A stretch of 60,021 nt of DNA from assembly GCA_018623155.1 (NCBI GenBank), contig JAAZVZ010000014.1, positions 1 to 60,021 on the forward strand, given 5' to 3'. The stretch is from Glaciecola sp. (GTDB taxonomy: Bacteria > Pseudomonadota > Gammaproteobacteria > Enterobacterales > Alteromonadaceae). Shown here one piece after another: positions 48,155 through 59,354 of the stretch. Position numbers and translations under genes: made by a program. The notes under the pieces were generated by a model. The model was given only the letters and a program-made list of their open reading frames with translations, had not been told where the DNA came from and did not search any database. Every line of letters begins with the position of its first letter. Positions within the stretch are counted from its first letter, which is position 1.

Positions 48155-49324
48155 TTATCTCCCTGTGCGTCCATTGTTGTTACTGCGTAATCCACCACTT
48201 GGAGACGTCACATTTTGACGATCAACTGTCGCAGCGTTTCGCAATCCTTCGAGCGCGTTTTGCGTTGCGTTCATCGGCAACTGTGACGAACTAGACGTAT
48301 TTTGACGCTCTAAGATTTTATCGAGTGGCAAATACATCATCGACCCACCGCCTTGGTTATCGACCATGATTTTGGATGTGCTTGAGAAGACCTCTTCCAT
48401 CGTTTCAATATAAATACGTTGGCGTGTCACTTCTGGCGCGGCTTCGTATTGAGGTAGTAGTTTCGCAAATCGCGCTACTTCACCTTGTGCCTCTAGAGTC
48501 ACTCGTGTCTTATACGCCGTCGCTTCTTCGTTCATGCGGTTAACTTGACCACGTGCACGAGGTTCAATTTCTCGAGCATAAGCCTCAGCTTCACGTATGA
48601 ACCGTATCTCATCTTCTTGAGCCGCAATTGCATCATCGAATGCGTCTTTTACTTCCTCAGGTGGACGAGCGTCTTTAAAGTTCATATCAATAATCGATAC
48701 GCCCATGTCATAAGGTTCGATGATCGCTTGAAGCTCATCCCAAACTCTTTGACGTGTTACTTCACGTCCAGAGGTGAGTACTGCGTCCATACTTGAGTGA
48801 CCAACAACGTAACGAATTGCAGAATCCAATGCTTGTGACAAGCTTTGCTCTGGATTGACGACATGAAACACAAACTTCTTAGGGTCAATAACGCGATACT
48901 GCATCTCCATTTGGACACGAACCACATTTTCATCTTCAGTCAACATAGAGCCCGCAGAAGCTTGATCACGGATGGTTTGTACATCCACTGGAATCACTCT
49001 ATCTATGAAGGTGGGTTTCCATTGTAAGCCAGGCTCTACTAAGTTGTGGTAAGCACCAAATCGCAGCACAACACCTCGTTCCGCTTCACGGATTGTATAA
49101 AAACCGCTGATTACCCAAACTACGACAAGAATAGCTAACAAAATAGAAATGCCAACGCCGCCTAAATTAATTGAGCTCGACCCACCACGGTTACTTCCAC
49201 CATTGCCGCCAAACTTGCTAAATAGCTTTTTGAATACTTCGTCAAGATCAGGTGGACCTTGGTTATTTCCACCTTTATTCTTCCACGGGTCGTTATTGTT
49301 ACCACCCGGCTCATTCCAAGCCAT
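48155..49324 (-). CDS. hflK: HflK, FtsH regulator (SPFH/prohibitin)
   Basis: HflK is the partner of HflC. The 389-residue protein starts MAWNEPGGNNNDPW with the Gly/Asn-rich cytoplasmic tail normal for HflK (1-52), one TM segment (about 53-73), the SPFH domain (REAERGVVLRFGAY) and a coiled coil. Thirty-two bases upstream of its start is a 12-bp palindrome that shares its core with the folE/folM site. Confidence 0.96.
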   Translation of the reverse strand: MAWNEPGGNNNDPWKNKGGNNQGPPDLDEVFKKLFSKFGGNGGSNRGGSSSINLGGVGISILLAILVVVWVISGFYTIREAERGVVLRFGAYHNLVEPGLQWKPTFIDRVIPVDVQTIRDQASAGSMLTEDENVVRVQMEMQYRVIDPKKFVFHVVNPEQSLSQALDSAIRYVVGHSSMDAVLTSGREVTRQRVWDELQAIIEPYDMGVSIIDMNFKDARPPEEVKDAFDDAIAAQEDEIRFIREAEAYAREIEPRARGQVNRMNEEATAYKTRVTLEAQGEVARFAKLLPQYEAAPEVTRQRIYIETMEEVFSSTSKIMVDNQGGGSMMYLPLDKILERQNTSSSSQLPMNATQNALEGLRNAATVDRQNVTSPSGGLRSNNNGRTGR

Positions 49325-49355
49325 GCCTACTCTCCGTTGTTCAATGTTATTAAAA

Positions 49356-49367
49356 TGATACGTATCA
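49356..49367. promoter_or_regulatory. 12-bp palindrome between hflX and hflK
   Basis: TGATACGTATCA is perfectly symmetric and lies in the 81-nt gap between hflX and hflK. Its central ten bases, GATACGTATC, are also the centre of the 22-bp palindrome between folE and folM. It may be an operator or chance. Confidence 0.35.
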
Positions 49368-49405
49368 AATCTTTAAATAGTCTAACTATATCGACTACTT
49401 TTTGT

Positions 49406-50704
49406 TTATTTAACCAGAAAGGCGTCTAATTGCCCATCTAATCTTTTATTTAATTTGTGCCAATCTGTAACTGGTAAGCGTACATTCACAATCCAATTAC
49501 CGCTTTCGTCATAATGTTGCTCCGCTACACAGTCATATTCATGCATAATCGCCGACACTTTTCCTGCATGCGGAGGAATAACGAGTTGGCAAATTTGCAT
49601 GCTTTGCCTTAAACATTCAGTAAGGGCTTTTTCTAATAATTCAATGCCTACCCCTTGTTGAGCGGATATCCACACGCGCTCAGGGCGACCTTCTTCATTA
49701 TAATCAATATGTGGCTCAACGCCTTCTAACCGGTCAATTTTATTACAAATGATGAGTTGCGGAATCTCATCCGCTTCAATTTCTTGGAGAACATCATTGA
49801 CTTGTTGCATATTATCGCTGTACTGCTCATCAGCAAAATCCACCACATGCAACAATAAATCCGCTTCTTGAGTCTCTTGTAAAGTAGCCTTAAATGCAGC
49901 GACCAAATCATGTGGTAAATGTCTAATAAAGCCTACTGTATCAGCCAGTATAACCGGCCCTACATCCTTCAAATCTAACTTGCGCAAAGTTGGATCAAGC
50001 GTAGCAAACAACTGATCCGCAGCATACACTCCAGCATTGGTAATCGTGTTAAAAAGCGTCGATTTACCTGCGTTAGTATAACCAACTAGAGATAGAGTAG
50101 GAATTTCTGCACGTTTACGAGAACGCCTTCCTTGTTCACGCTGTTTAGCAACCTTATCTAAGCGCTTCAAAATTGTTTTAATCCTACCTCGCAGAAGCCG
50201 TCTATCTGTTTCAAGCTGAGTTTCCCCTGGACCGCGTAAGCCAATCCCACCTTTTTGCCTCTCTAAGTGAGTCCAACCGCGAATTAAGCGTGTAGAAATA
50301 TGACGCAATTGTGCAAGTTCAACTTGTAATTTACCTTCATGTGTTCGAGCTCTTTGCGCAAAAATATCCAATATTAATCCGGTGCGATCCAATACTCGAC
50401 ATTTACACATTGCTTCTAAATTTCGCTCTTGAGAAGGCGATAGCGCATGATTAAAGATAACCACGTTTGCTTCATGTGCTTGAACCATGGAAGCAATTTC
50501 TTCGGCTTTTCCTGAACCGACAAAATATTTGGGATGTGGAGCATTGCGTGAGGCTGTAATGATCTCGCAACTCTCTACCCCTGCAGAGCTAACCAGCATT
50601 TGTAGTTCATGGATATCTTCTTGTGCAGATTCTGCGGCGAAATCGACGTGGACAAGCACAGCTTGTTCACCACCTTGATAGCGGTCAAACAAGCTTGCTA
50701 ACAC
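49406..50704 (-). CDS. hflX: Ribosome-associated GTPase HflX
   Basis: HflX is a ribosome-splitting GTPase used under heat and other stress. The 432 residues have the HflX domain (1-190, with the characteristic RLIRGWTHLERQKGGIGLRGPGETQLETDRR), the G domain with P-loop GYTNAGKST, DTVGFIRHLPHDLV and NKID, and the C-terminal domain. It lies 41 nt after hfq in the standard hfq-hflX order. Confidence 0.96.
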   Translation of the reverse strand: MLASLFDRYQGGEQAVLVHVDFAAESAQEDIHELQMLVSSAGVESCEIITASRNAPHPKYFVGSGKAEEIASMVQAHEANVVIFNHALSPSQERNLEAMCKCRVLDRTGLILDIFAQRARTHEGKLQVELAQLRHISTRLIRGWTHLERQKGGIGLRGPGETQLETDRRLLRGRIKTILKRLDKVAKQREQGRRSRKRAEIPTLSLVGYTNAGKSTLFNTITNAGVYAADQLFATLDPTLRKLDLKDVGPVILADTVGFIRHLPHDLVAAFKATLQETQEADLLLHVVDFADEQYSDNMQQVNDVLQEIEADEIPQLIICNKIDRLEGVEPHIDYNEEGRPERVWISAQQGVGIELLEKALTECLRQSMQICQLVIPPHAGKVSAIMHEYDCVAEQHYDESGNWIVNVRLPVTDWHKLNKRLDGQLDAFLVK

Positions 50705-50745
50705 CCCTTGTTAAAAGGGTAAAAGATGTATTCAGAATTGAGTTA

Positions 50746-50988
50746 CTACTCACTCGCAGAGTCACCGTCCTGTGAGGGCATCTGAATTGCCTTAGATGGA
50801 ACAACTGTTGAGATGGCATGCTTATAAACCATCTGACTAACGGTGTTTTTTAACAAAATAACAAACTGATCAAAGGATTCAACTTGGCCCTGCAACTTAA
50901 TGCCGTTGACTAAATAAATAGACACAGGGATGCGCTCTTTGCGTAAAATATTGAGGAATGGATCTTGGAGTGATTGCCCTTTAGCCAT
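50746..50988 (-). CDS. hfq: RNA chaperone Hfq
   Basis: Hfq is a hexameric Sm-like protein that pairs small RNAs with mRNAs. The 80-residue protein has Sm1 ([38 protein letters not shown]) and Sm2 ([11 protein letters not shown]). The C-terminal tail is short (about 12 residues against 35 in E. coli). It lies 93 nt after miaA. Confidence 0.98.
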   Translation of the reverse strand: MAKGQSLQDPFLNILRKERIPVSIYLVNGIKLQGQVESFDQFVILLKNTVSQMVYKHAISTVVPSKAIQMPSQDGDSASE

Positions 50989-51081
50989 GTATTTTTCCTT
51001 ACTTTTCTTATAATTGTAACTGGTTTAACAGTTGAAAATAGAATACACAATAAGATACAAGGTGTACACCATTAAAGTCGA

Positions 51082-52029
51082 CTAATTTTTAATCAACTTT
51101 AGTATTATAGAGAGCTTAGCCAGATCAAAAGTATCGAGCCAGTGAACATCTTCCCACCCTCTAAGCCAGGTTAATTGGCGCTTTGCTAATTGCCGAGTCG
51201 CGATGACTCCGCGTTCTTTTGCCTCTTCAAAATTTAGCTCTCCGGACAAAAATTGCCACGTTTGCCTATATCCTACACAACGAATACTCGGCAAATCCGG
51301 ATGCAAATCTTTACGTTTAAACAGGTTTTCGACCTCAGCAATTAACCCTTGCTCTAACATTTGTTCATAGCGCAGCTTTATGCGCTCGTGCAACACGCTT
51401 CGTTCCTGGGGTGCAATGGCAAATTGTGCCACGCTGTAAGGAAGAGGTGGCGAATTTTGTTGTTGTAGGACAGACAAAGGACGCCCGGTTATCTCAAATA
51501 CTTCCAATGCTCTTAATAACCGCTGTGGATCATTGGGATGAATCCGCTTCGCACTCTCAGGGTCAACCTGAGTAAGACGCTCATGCATTGCTTCCCAACC
51601 AATTGATGCCGCTAACTCAGTTAATTCTGACCGAACACACTCATTGGCCGCTGGCAAAGCAGAAATGCCTTTGACCAAAGCATTAAAATACATCATGGTG
51701 CCACCCACTAGGATGGGCAATTTACCTCGCGAGCGAATATCCTTTATCAAACGCAGTGCGTCATCGCGGAACTCAGACACAGAATACGTCTCTGTCGGGT
51801 CGAGAATATCTAATAAGTGGTGTACCACCCCGTCTTGCTCTGACTGATCCGGTTTTGCCGTTCCAATGTCCATGCCCCTATAGATCAACGCAGAATCCAC
51901 ACTGATGATCTCACCATTACAGACCTTGGCCAAATCGATGCCTAACGAGGTTTTTCCCGATGCTGTTGGACCCATTATGAACACGACTTCAGCAGGATCA
52001 GATGGACTTGCCACTCGATACTCAGTCAT
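51082..52029 (-). CDS. miaA: tRNA dimethylallyltransferase
   Basis: MiaA adds the dimethylallyl group to A37 of tRNAs that read U-starting codons. The 315 residues have the P-loop GPTASGKT (20-27), [17 protein letters not shown], and the tRNA-binding RCVGYRQTW. Its start overlaps the end of mutL by 8 bp, as in the common mutL-miaA-hfq arrangement. Confidence 0.97.
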   Translation of the reverse strand: MTEYRVASPSDPAEVVFIMGPTASGKTSLGIDLAKVCNGEIISVDSALIYRGMDIGTAKPDQSEQDGVVHHLLDILDPTETYSVSEFRDDALRLIKDIRSRGKLPILVGGTMMYFNALVKGISALPAANECVRSELTELAASIGWEAMHERLTQVDPESAKRIHPNDPQRLLRALEVFEITGRPLSVLQQQNSPPLPYSVAQFAIAPQERSVLHERIKLRYEQMLEQGLIAEVENLFKRKDLHPDLPSIRCVGYRQTWQFLSGELNFEEAKERGVIATRQLAKRQLTWLRGWEDVHWLDTFDLAKLSIILKLIKN

Positions 52030-53710
52030 CAGCTACAATCCGGCAAGAGTTTGCAACACTGTCAAGAGCTTTAGCGTTAGCATCAGGTTGTGCATACAGC
52101 CATTCATTTAATTGAGCAAAAATTTCACTGTTTCGTTCAAGGGACTGCGCTAGTGCTTGTAAATTAATGATCTCAAAGTCACCGAACACCCCAACGATTT
52201 GCGACCAAGGCAAGCTCCTTAATAAACTTGGTACGCGTTTAATGATGATTTTTTGTTGTACATATTGCACATCAAACATTTCAGGCAACTCTATGCTAGG
52301 AGCAGAAATCACCTTTATTGAAACAGGTAACAATAATGGAGTGGCCACTTCACTGTGTGAACATTGGGTTTGTAGATAGAGTTCAATAACATTTACCGCG
52401 CTGGCTATTTTGAGTTTATCACTGATCAATAACACACGCAGATCTGGTAATAAAACGCAGCGAGGCGCCATCAATCGTGACGTCTCATCTGAGGTATTCA
52501 TCAACTCTGCGTAATTTTTCAGCTCAGTCCGGCTAGGATGATGACCAGTATATTGACCAAAAGCGACTCCTTTACTTCCAGTTGCAACCACTGAAGATGA
52601 CGGCGAACCGGTTACTTGGTCACTTGCCTCATAGTTTGCCCCTGTTTGCAGTGGCCGAATGTAATCATGTTGAACAGATTGCTCAGCAATCTGGTTATAA
52701 TCAGGTGTGTCAACAAAACCGCTTTGTAGCACATCACTTATGGCCTGATAAATAAAATCGTGTACGAGCCGACTCTCGACAAAGCGCACCTCATGCTTAG
52801 CAGGGTGTACATTTACGTCAAAATTTTGTGGAGGTAACGTAAGATACACGACATAACCCGCGTGTTGCTGAGGAGAAATCATGCCCTCATATGCCTGTCT
52901 AATTGCATGCATAATCAGCTTATCACGCATCATTCTGCCATTCACAAAAATAAACTGCAGGCTGTTATCGGTAAAACCATCCATAGGTTTGCTGACATAT
53001 GCTTGAAGCTGGTAATCTTGATATTGTGTTTGAATCGGTAACGCGTTTTGTGCAAATGTCTCACCGCACACGTCTTTAATACGGCGCTCTTGTGATGAAC
53101 GCGCAGGAAGTTTTAATACGGATTTATGATTATGCGATAGCGTAAACCCGACATCAAAATGCGCCAATGCAATTCGCTTTACCAGAGTTTGAATATGTTG
53201 AAACTCAGTTTTTGCCGCCTTCAGAAACTTTCTTCTCGCAGGCGTATTAAAAAACAAATCGCGGATTTCAACCGTACTGCCCACAGGATGGGCCACCGGC
53301 TCAAACGTCACAGCTTGTTCTTTGCCTTCCGCAAAGACTAACCAGGCCTCTTCTTGCCTTTCTGGACGGCTCGATAAGGTCAAACGTGAAACCGAGCTGA
53401 TACTCGCTAATGCCTCACCGCGAAATCCGAGCGATTGTATGTTTTCCAAGTCGTCTAACTGGGCAATCTTACTTGTCGCGTGACGCGCCAATGCAAGCGG
53501 GAGTTCATCTTTGGGAATACCACAGCCATCATCCTGAATTCGAATCATTTTAGCGCCCCCCTGCTCAATATCGATCAAGATGTGCGTTGCTCCTGCATCA
53601 AGGCTATTTTCTACACATTCTTTGACAATCGAAGCGGGGCGTTCCACCACCTCACCGGCGGCGATTTGGTTGGCTAATTGTGGGGGTAATATTTGGATAG
53701 CCATGCTCAT
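52022..53710 (-). CDS. mutL: DNA mismatch repair protein MutL
   Basis: MutL couples mismatch recognition by MutS to the downstream endonuclease and helicase. The 562 residues have the GHKL ATPase domain ([43 protein letters not shown]) and a C-terminal dimerisation domain; the linker is shorter than in E. coli (615 residues). No endonuclease motif DQHAAHERI is visible in the C-terminal part, as expected for species that use MutH. It overlaps amiB by 4 bp and miaA by 8 bp. Confidence 0.96.
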   Translation of the reverse strand: MSMAIQILPPQLANQIAAGEVVERPASIVKECVENSLDAGATHILIDIEQGGAKMIRIQDDGCGIPKDELPLALARHATSKIAQLDDLENIQSLGFRGEALASISSVSRLTLSSRPERQEEAWLVFAEGKEQAVTFEPVAHPVGSTVEIRDLFFNTPARRKFLKAAKTEFQHIQTLVKRIALAHFDVGFTLSHNHKSVLKLPARSSQERRIKDVCGETFAQNALPIQTQYQDYQLQAYVSKPMDGFTDNSLQFIFVNGRMMRDKLIMHAIRQAYEGMISPQQHAGYVVYLTLPPQNFDVNVHPAKHEVRFVESRLVHDFIYQAISDVLQSGFVDTPDYNQIAEQSVQHDYIRPLQTGANYEASDQVTGSPSSSVVATGSKGVAFGQYTGHHPSRTELKNYAELMNTSDETSRLMAPRCVLLPDLRVLLISDKLKIASAVNVIELYLQTQCSHSEVATPLLLPVSIKVISAPSIELPEMFDVQYVQQKIIIKRVPSLLRSLPWSQIVGVFGDFEIINLQALAQSLERNSEIFAQLNEWLYAQPDANAKALDSVANSCRIVADD

Positions 53711-55026
53711 CCTTGCGGGATCTTGAGGCGTTGTCCTACTCGTATAACATCGGACTTGAGACGATTATGCTGTTTAATTGCGTTAACACTGACCCGGTAG
53801 CGTTGAGCGATACGCGATAGGGAATCTCCAGTGGATACCATGTGCTCAACGGGTTGATTGTATTTTTGCATTGCCCAGAGCGTCCCTTCCGGCGGAGACG
53901 CACGGAAAAAATTGACAATGCCTTTGTGTATAGAGTCCGCAAGGCGTTCTCTATGGGCCGCCCAATTTAGGTTTTTTTCTTCTCTTGGGTTGGAAATAAA
54001 ACCAACCTCAACCAGTATCGAAGGGATATCCGGTGCCGTCAACACAGCCAGTGACGCATGCTGTGGAGATTTTTTGTGTAATTTGGTGACCTTATCAAGT
54101 TCTGAAAGCATTTTCTTGCTAATTTGATAACTTGATTGTTGTGATGACTCTGTCTGCATATCTAACAATGTGCGCATCAAGAACTCATCTTCTTCCGTTT
54201 CTTCTAGAATTTTGCCCGCACCACCGAGTAACTCAGAATGTTTTTCAGTATTGCGTAGCCATTTTGCCAACTCAGAATTCGCGCGGCGGTTGTTTAATAA
54301 CCAAACTGACGCCCCAGATGGCTGAGGAGTGGTGAACGCGTCAGCGTGAATTGATATGAGTAAGTCGGCCATTTTTTGTCGTGCGATCTCGGGTCGTTGT
54401 GATGGCTTTATGTAGTAATCATCCGTGCGGGTAAGCACAGCACGTAATCCCGGAGTAGCATTGATACGCTCTGCGACTTTTTTGGCAATGGATAAGACAA
54501 TATGCTTTTCATATGTACCCGTCGGCCCAACCGAACCTGGATCTCGCCCCCCATGGCCAGCATCCAATGCAATGATAATATCCGTAGGTCTCTGGGGTTG
54601 CTGACCAACTGATAATTTGGGCACTGAGGGAGGCGGGTCAGAAAACTGCACCCACAATGTCGTGCCCGTCCAACCTATCGTAAAATCCTCTTTAGCACGA
54701 GTCTCTATAACGACACGAAAATCTGAAGGCTTTTTGGGTGTCGAAGTCCGAACTTTCTGCACAAGCCTATCCGTCTTGCGTTCAGTTATGACAGAAAATT
54801 GACCTCTGGTATTGGGTAAATCAATCACCAGCCGATGTGGGTTTTGTAAAGTAAAGTATGAATGTTTGACTGGCTCCGATAACGAGAACTCGACCCGAGT
54901 CCCTTGAGAAGTCAGTTTAAGCGTCGCATTGGACAGAGTGGTTTGCGCAAGAGCAGCAACACAACAGCACCAATATAAGGTACTTGCTAGCACATACACT
55001 TTCAACTGTCGCATAGCAAAGCTCAC
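53707..55026 (-). CDS. amiB: N-acetylmuramoyl-L-alanine amidase with AMIN and LysM domains
   Basis: AmiB-type amidases cleave peptide stems from glycan strands during cell separation. The 439 residues show a signal peptide (1-28), an AMIN domain (about 30-130), the Amidase_3 domain (about 150-370; [20 protein letters not shown], and the late glutamate in [11 protein letters not shown]) and a C-terminal LysM (about 393-438, [25 protein letters not shown]). The place between tsaE and mutL, and the LysM domain, favour AmiB over AmiC. Confidence 0.93.
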   Translation of the reverse strand: MSFAMRQLKVYVLASTLYWCCCVAALAQTTLSNATLKLTSQGTRVEFSLSEPVKHSYFTLQNPHRLVIDLPNTRGQFSVITERKTDRLVQKVRTSTPKKPSDFRVVIETRAKEDFTIGWTGTTLWVQFSDPPPSVPKLSVGQQPQRPTDIIIALDAGHGGRDPGSVGPTGTYEKHIVLSIAKKVAERINATPGLRAVLTRTDDYYIKPSQRPEIARQKMADLLISIHADAFTTPQPSGASVWLLNNRRANSELAKWLRNTEKHSELLGGAGKILEETEEDEFLMRTLLDMQTESSQQSSYQISKKMLSELDKVTKLHKKSPQHASLAVLTAPDIPSILVEVGFISNPREEKNLNWAAHRERLADSIHKGIVNFFRASPPEGTLWAMQKYNQPVEHMVSTGDSLSRIAQRYRVSVNAIKQHNRLKSDVIRVGQRLKIPQG

Positions 55027-55493
55027 TTTTGTAATGTTTGAATTATGTGCATCCCTTGCGAATTATGAGCAGTTAACGTCGCGACGCGCCCAGTTGCCTC
55101 ACTACTGTGAACCAATTGGATATGCAACGATGGTTCAGGTAAGAACCCCTGGCCTTGAGAGGGCCATTCTACCAGTAATAAATCCGCATCATTGAGATAA
55201 TCACGCATACCCATGAACTCTAATTCTTCAGGATCAGCAAGGCGATACAAATCGAAATGATAGACTGCAAGCTCGCCAATTTCATAAGGCTCAACGAGCG
55301 TATACGTTGGGCTTTTAACTGAACCTGAATGACCTAAAGCCTGGAGTAAATAACGTGAAAAAGTGGTTTTACCCGCCCCCAAATCTCCTTCCAGATGAAG
55401 GACAGTTTGCTGGTTCGCAGAAACGGATTTAGCGATTCTCTGTGCGAGTTGTTGGGTATCTGCTTCGCTATTTATTATTATTGTTTGTTGCAT
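55023..55493 (-). CDS. tsaE: tRNA threonylcarbamoyladenosine ATPase TsaE
   Basis: TsaE is the ATPase partner of TsaD-TsaB that completes t6A37 formation. The 156 residues have Walker [20 protein letters not shown] near 33-50, the conserved [12 protein letters not shown], and [17 protein letters not shown]. It lies between nnr and amiB and overlaps amiB by 4 bp. Confidence 0.96.
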   Translation of the reverse strand: MQQTIIINSEADTQQLAQRIAKSVSANQQTVLHLEGDLGAGKTTFSRYLLQALGHSGSVKSPTYTLVEPYEIGELAVYHFDLYRLADPEELEFMGMRDYLNDADLLLVEWPSQGQGFLPEPSLHIQLVHSSEATGRVATLTAHNSQGMHIIQTLQK

Positions 55494-55523
55494 AACTCAC
55501 TATAAGGTAGCATTTGATTGCGT

Positions 55524-57029
55524 TTAAGTGTTAATTAAGCGCCTGACCTCAGGGAAAATATCACTAGCCAACATCCCGCGCTCGCCGTACTCTTGAGCGA
55601 TTATATCAGCTGCCCGACCGTGAACACAAACGCCATATTTAGCTGCATCGACGTTACTCATACGTTGAGCCATCAATGCGCCTAAAATACCACTTAGCAC
55701 ATCCCCCATACCGGCTGTGGCCATACCAGGATTACCATGCTCACTAACCCATGTGCGTTGAGCATTATCAACAATCGTGCCTGGCCCTTTTAGGACCGTT
55801 ACTACCCCATAGCGTTGTGACAATAACTTTGCGTTACTGTATCGTGAACTATCGACATCTTCGAGCGTCGTCTCCAACAATCTCGCTGCTTCCCCAGTAT
55901 GTGGGGTCAGAATACAATCTGAAGGTGAGAAACGCGTTGCGTGTTGCGGCAGCATATTCAAGGCATCCGCATCCAACACAATCGGTAAATCTTTCTTTTG
56001 TAAATAATCGATAACTTGTTTAAACGTCTCTTGTGCCCATTCATCCTGTCCAAGTCCCGGTCCAATCACGATTGTATTAGCCCATTCCAGGGCGTCTTCA
56101 AGGGCATCGCTAATGACCATTAACTCTGGTCTTCCAGCTGAAATTTGTACTCGACAGTCAGGATGCGCATATATTTTAACCAGTCCAGTGCCAGCTCGCA
56201 AAGCCGCTTCACCGGCTAAACGTATCGCACCTGACATGCCCGCGTTGCCCCCAATGCAAAGCAATCTACCAAAGCGACCTTTATGAGAGTTAACTCGACG
56301 CGGAGCGAGCTTTTCAAACTGTTCAAGATTGAGTAAATGTGTATTTGATGGACAGACTTCAGAAAATGCTTTACCCACATCGAGATCTGCAAACTTTAAG
56401 ACCCCAGAGGCCTCTTTACCTGCAGCGATGACTAAGCCTTGCTTGATACCGATAAACGTTACCGTCATATCCGCTTGCACACAACCACAAAATGCTACGC
56501 CTGTCGTGGCATTTAGCCCAGATGGGACATCGACACTTAATACCGGCACTTTAACTTCATTAATTGCATTGATGACGGCCAACGATTCTTGCCGAATTAA
56601 ACCCTGCACTCCAGTCCCGAACAGTGCATCAACAATGATATCTGCGCGAGATAATAAGGCATCATTAAATTGAACGATTTTTCCTCCCGCAGCAAGAAAT
56701 GCTTCTTGTGCCTTTAACGCATCTCCGGTAAGAGGTTTATCGGGATTCACCGCTGCGACTTTGACATCGTGTTCATCGTCCAAAGCAAGGGTGGCTGCGA
56801 CATAACCATCGCCTGCATTATTGCCTGATCCCACGACAAACAAAAAATGTTCACAGTTTGGCACAAGTTCGAAACACCCTTCGTAGACTGCTTTACCCGC
56901 GCGTTGCATCAAGCCATACAGTGTGGTCATACTGAGCTCAGCGGCTTGCTCCTCTCGCTGTGAGACTTGATCGGCGCGAAATAATTTTTGTGCTAAACTG
57001 GCGCTACGTTTTTCGACTTGAATATGCAT
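55524..57029 (-). CDS. nnr: Bifunctional NAD(P)H-hydrate epimerase / ADP-dependent dehydratase
   Basis: Nnr repairs NAD(P)H damaged by hydration: the N-terminal domain (about 1-225) epimerises it and the C-terminal ribokinase-like domain (about 235-495) dehydrates it. The 501 residues carry VVGSGNNAGDGYVAA in the first domain and HGNPGMATAGMGDVLSGIL in the second. The start codon at 57029 is only two bases from the divergent queG start at 57032, so its promoter must lie inside queG or translation begins later. Confidence 0.94.
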   Translation of the reverse strand: MHIQVEKRSASLAQKLFRADQVSQREEQAAELSMTTLYGLMQRAGKAVYEGCFELVPNCEHFLFVVGSGNNAGDGYVAATLALDDEHDVKVAAVNPDKPLTGDALKAQEAFLAAGGKIVQFNDALLSRADIIVDALFGTGVQGLIRQESLAVINAINEVKVPVLSVDVPSGLNATTGVAFCGCVQADMTVTFIGIKQGLVIAAGKEASGVLKFADLDVGKAFSEVCPSNTHLLNLEQFEKLAPRRVNSHKGRFGRLLCIGGNAGMSGAIRLAGEAALRAGTGLVKIYAHPDCRVQISAGRPELMVISDALEDALEWANTIVIGPGLGQDEWAQETFKQVIDYLQKKDLPIVLDADALNMLPQHATRFSPSDCILTPHTGEAARLLETTLEDVDSSRYSNAKLLSQRYGVVTVLKGPGTIVDNAQRTWVSEHGNPGMATAGMGDVLSGILGALMAQRMSNVDAAKYGVCVHGRAADIIAQEYGERGMLASDIFPEVRRLINT

Positions 57030-57031
57030 AT

Positions 57032-58213
57032 ATGTCCTTTGAAAAAACTCTAGATTTGTCGCATTTAGCTCACCTTATCAAGGAGTGGGGCAAAGCGCTA
57101 GGGTTTCAAGATGTTGGGATCTGTGATATTGACCTATCGCAACATGAAGCGCCGTTACAAGCCTGGTTAGACAAGCACTATTACGGTACGATGTCTTTTT
57201 TTCCCGAACGCGGTATGATGCGTGCTAGACCAGAGGAATTAGTCCCTGGCACCTGTCGCATCATCAGTGTACGCATGGATTATTTACCGCCTGATGCCAG
57301 TTTTGCACAACATCTGAATAATACTAAAATCGGATACATCAGCCGCTATGCCCTCGGTCGAGATTACCACAAAGTCATGCGCAAAAGACTCAAGCAACTC
57401 GGTGAACAAATCACTGAATATTGTAGTGATACCCAGTACCGCCCATTTGTCGATTCTGCTCCTATTTTGGAACATGCCGTGGCTGAAAAAGCCGGAATTG
57501 GCTTTACTGGTAAGCACTCACTTACCATAAACCCTAAACAGGGTTCATGGTTTTTTCTCGGTGAATTATTTATTAACTTACCCTTACCCGTCGATCAACC
57601 AATTCAAGCCGATTGTGGCACCTGCACCGCATGCATGAGCATTTGCCCAACGGGTGCTATTGTTGCTCCCTATACGGTGGATGCACGCAAGTGCATTTCT
57701 TATTTGACGATTGAACACGATGGTCCGATCCCAGAAACCTATCGCAAAGCAATGGGCAATCGCATTTATGGCTGTGATGATTGCCAACTCGTTTGCCCAT
57801 TTAACAAAACAGCCCCAATCACCTCCGAGGCAGATTTCCATGCACGACCCGAGTTGCATGGAAATGACTTATTGAGCTTGTTTGCTTGGAGTGAAGCGGA
57901 TTTTTTGACGCAAACCGAAGGTTCACCTATACGGCGGATTGGCTATGCCAAATGGCAACGCAACCTCATTACCGCCATTGGGAATCTTGGGGCCCCATCT
58001 GAACAGGTCAAAGTATTAGAGCACAAGCTGACCTTGCTCCAATCTGAGCAATTTATTGAATATGGATTCCACGCGCCACCCTCTCAAAACGAGCAAAATA
58101 TGCTGATGGAACACCTTAACTGGGCTTTAAAACAATCCCCACAAGACGATACGAACCGTCAGCAAGCGAGATTGGTTAGGATTGTTGAGAAAGGGTTACC
58201 TCGAGACGCTTAA
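57032..58213 (+). CDS. queG: Epoxyqueuosine reductase
   Basis: QueG reduces epoxyqueuosine to queuosine in tRNA with a cobalamin and two [4Fe-4S] clusters. From the ATG at 57032 it has 393 residues; the open frame extends 24 codons upstream but that part is antisense to nnr and not conserved in type. The catalytic Asp141 is in FVDSAPILEH; the cluster cysteines are C195, C198, C201, C205 and C221, C248, C251, C255 (CGTCTACMSICPTGAI and CDDCQLVCPFNK). The divergent queG-nnr pair is usual in gammaproteobacteria. Confidence 0.96.
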   Translation: MSFEKTLDLSHLAHLIKEWGKALGFQDVGICDIDLSQHEAPLQAWLDKHYYGTMSFFPERGMMRARPEELVPGTCRIISVRMDYLPPDASFAQHLNNTKIGYISRYALGRDYHKVMRKRLKQLGEQITEYCSDTQYRPFVDSAPILEHAVAEKAGIGFTGKHSLTINPKQGSWFFLGELFINLPLPVDQPIQADCGTCTACMSICPTGAIVAPYTVDARKCISYLTIEHDGPIPETYRKAMGNRIYGCDDCQLVCPFNKTAPITSEADFHARPELHGNDLLSLFAWSEADFLTQTEGSPIRRIGYAKWQRNLITAIGNLGAPSEQVKVLEHKLTLLQSEQFIEYGFHAPPSQNEQNMLMEHLNWALKQSPQDDTNRQQARLVRIVEKGLPRDA

Positions 58214-58215
58214 AT

Positions 58216-58242
58216 AGCAGTACTACTTTGAGTGGTACTGCT
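58216..58242. terminator. Possible bidirectional hairpin between queG and hemE
   Basis: AGCAGTACTAC and GTGGTACTGCT pair over 11 positions with one G·T and a five-base loop, directly between the two convergent stop codons and covering the last hemE codons. The following T content is low (TTGAGTATTT on the plus strand), so it is a weak terminator candidate. Confidence 0.35.
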
Positions 58243-59290
58243 TTGAGTATTTATGAACAGCGTCGACAAATACGCCAGCATTTTCTGGAGGTACATCGAG
58301 GTGGATTCCGTGTCCTAGATTAAATACATGTCCGCTACCTTCACCATATCCGGCCAAGATAGTTTGCACCTCTTCTTCAATTCGCTCTGGTTGCGCATAC
58401 AACATAGAAGGATCCATATTGCCTTGTAAGGCAACGCGGTCACCCACTCTCGCCTTCGCATCAGCGATATCAATTGTCCAATCTAGGCCAACCGCATCAC
58501 AGCCTGTATCCGCTATCGCTTCTAACCACATGCCACCATTTTTGGTGAATAACGTCACAGGCACACGACGACCCTCATTCTCACGAATCAAGCCATCAAC
58601 AATCTTGTGCATGTACTGAAGCGAGAATAATTGATAGTCACGTGGAGAAAGAACACCACCCCAAGTATCAAATACCATAACAGACTGCGCACCGGCTTTG
58701 ATTTGTGCATTTAGGTAACTAATGACTGAATCGGCAATTTTGTCCAGCAATAAGTGTAAGGTTTGTGGCTCTGCAAATGCCATTTTTTTGATCTTAGTAA
58801 AGGCTTTACTGGAACCTCCTTCCACCATGTAAGTAGCTAATGTCCAAGGGCTACCAGAAAAACCAATCAGAGGTACTGCGCCATCCAAACCTTTGCGAAT
58901 AGTCCGCACCGCATTCATCACATACTGCAGTTCGCCTTCAGGATCCGGGTGAGGGAGTTGTTGGACATCTGCGGCACAGGTGATTGGACGTTCAAAACGC
59001 GGACCTTCCCCTGCTTCAAAATACAAGCCTAACCCCATCGCATCTGGAATAGTCAAAATATCAGAAAACAAAATCGCTGCGTCCAAGTCAAAACGGCGCA
59101 ATGGCTGCAAAGTGACTTCACAAGCTAACTCTGCATTTTTGCAAAGTGACATAAAATCCCCCGCTTCTGCACGAGTGGCTTTGTATTCTGGTAAATAGCG
59201 GCCAGCTTGACGCATCATCCATACCGGAGTGACATCAACGTCTTGTTTGAGTAAGGCGCGCAAATAGCGATCGTTTTTGAGTTCTGACAT
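58223..59290 (-). CDS. hemE: Uroporphyrinogen decarboxylase
   Basis: HemE removes four carboxyl groups from uroporphyrinogen III to give coproporphyrinogen III. The 355 residues begin with the signature [16 protein letters not shown] (about 22-37), followed by [27 protein letters not shown] and HVFNLGHGI. It follows nudC by 64 nt on the same strand. A C-rich upstream region with TAGGAT as possible -10 was seen, without a convincing -35. Confidence 0.97.
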   Translation of the reverse strand: MSELKNDRYLRALLKQDVDVTPVWMMRQAGRYLPEYKATRAEAGDFMSLCKNAELACEVTLQPLRRFDLDAAILFSDILTIPDAMGLGLYFEAGEGPRFERPITCAADVQQLPHPDPEGELQYVMNAVRTIRKGLDGAVPLIGFSGSPWTLATYMVEGGSSKAFTKIKKMAFAEPQTLHLLLDKIADSVISYLNAQIKAGAQSVMVFDTWGGVLSPRDYQLFSLQYMHKIVDGLIRENEGRRVPVTLFTKNGGMWLEAIADTGCDAVGLDWTIDIADAKARVGDRVALQGNMDPSMLYAQPERIEEEVQTILAGYGEGSGHVFNLGHGIHLDVPPENAGVFVDAVHKYSKQYHSK

Positions 59291-59354
59291 GTGAGTAATC
59301 CTTGCAATAACGCGCGCATCCTAGCAAAAAAACACACTTATTGCACTGTCTACC

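Noticed and set aside
56960-57031. 24 additional codons before queG
   Set aside because: They are antisense to the start of nnr and do not resemble the QueG N-terminus.
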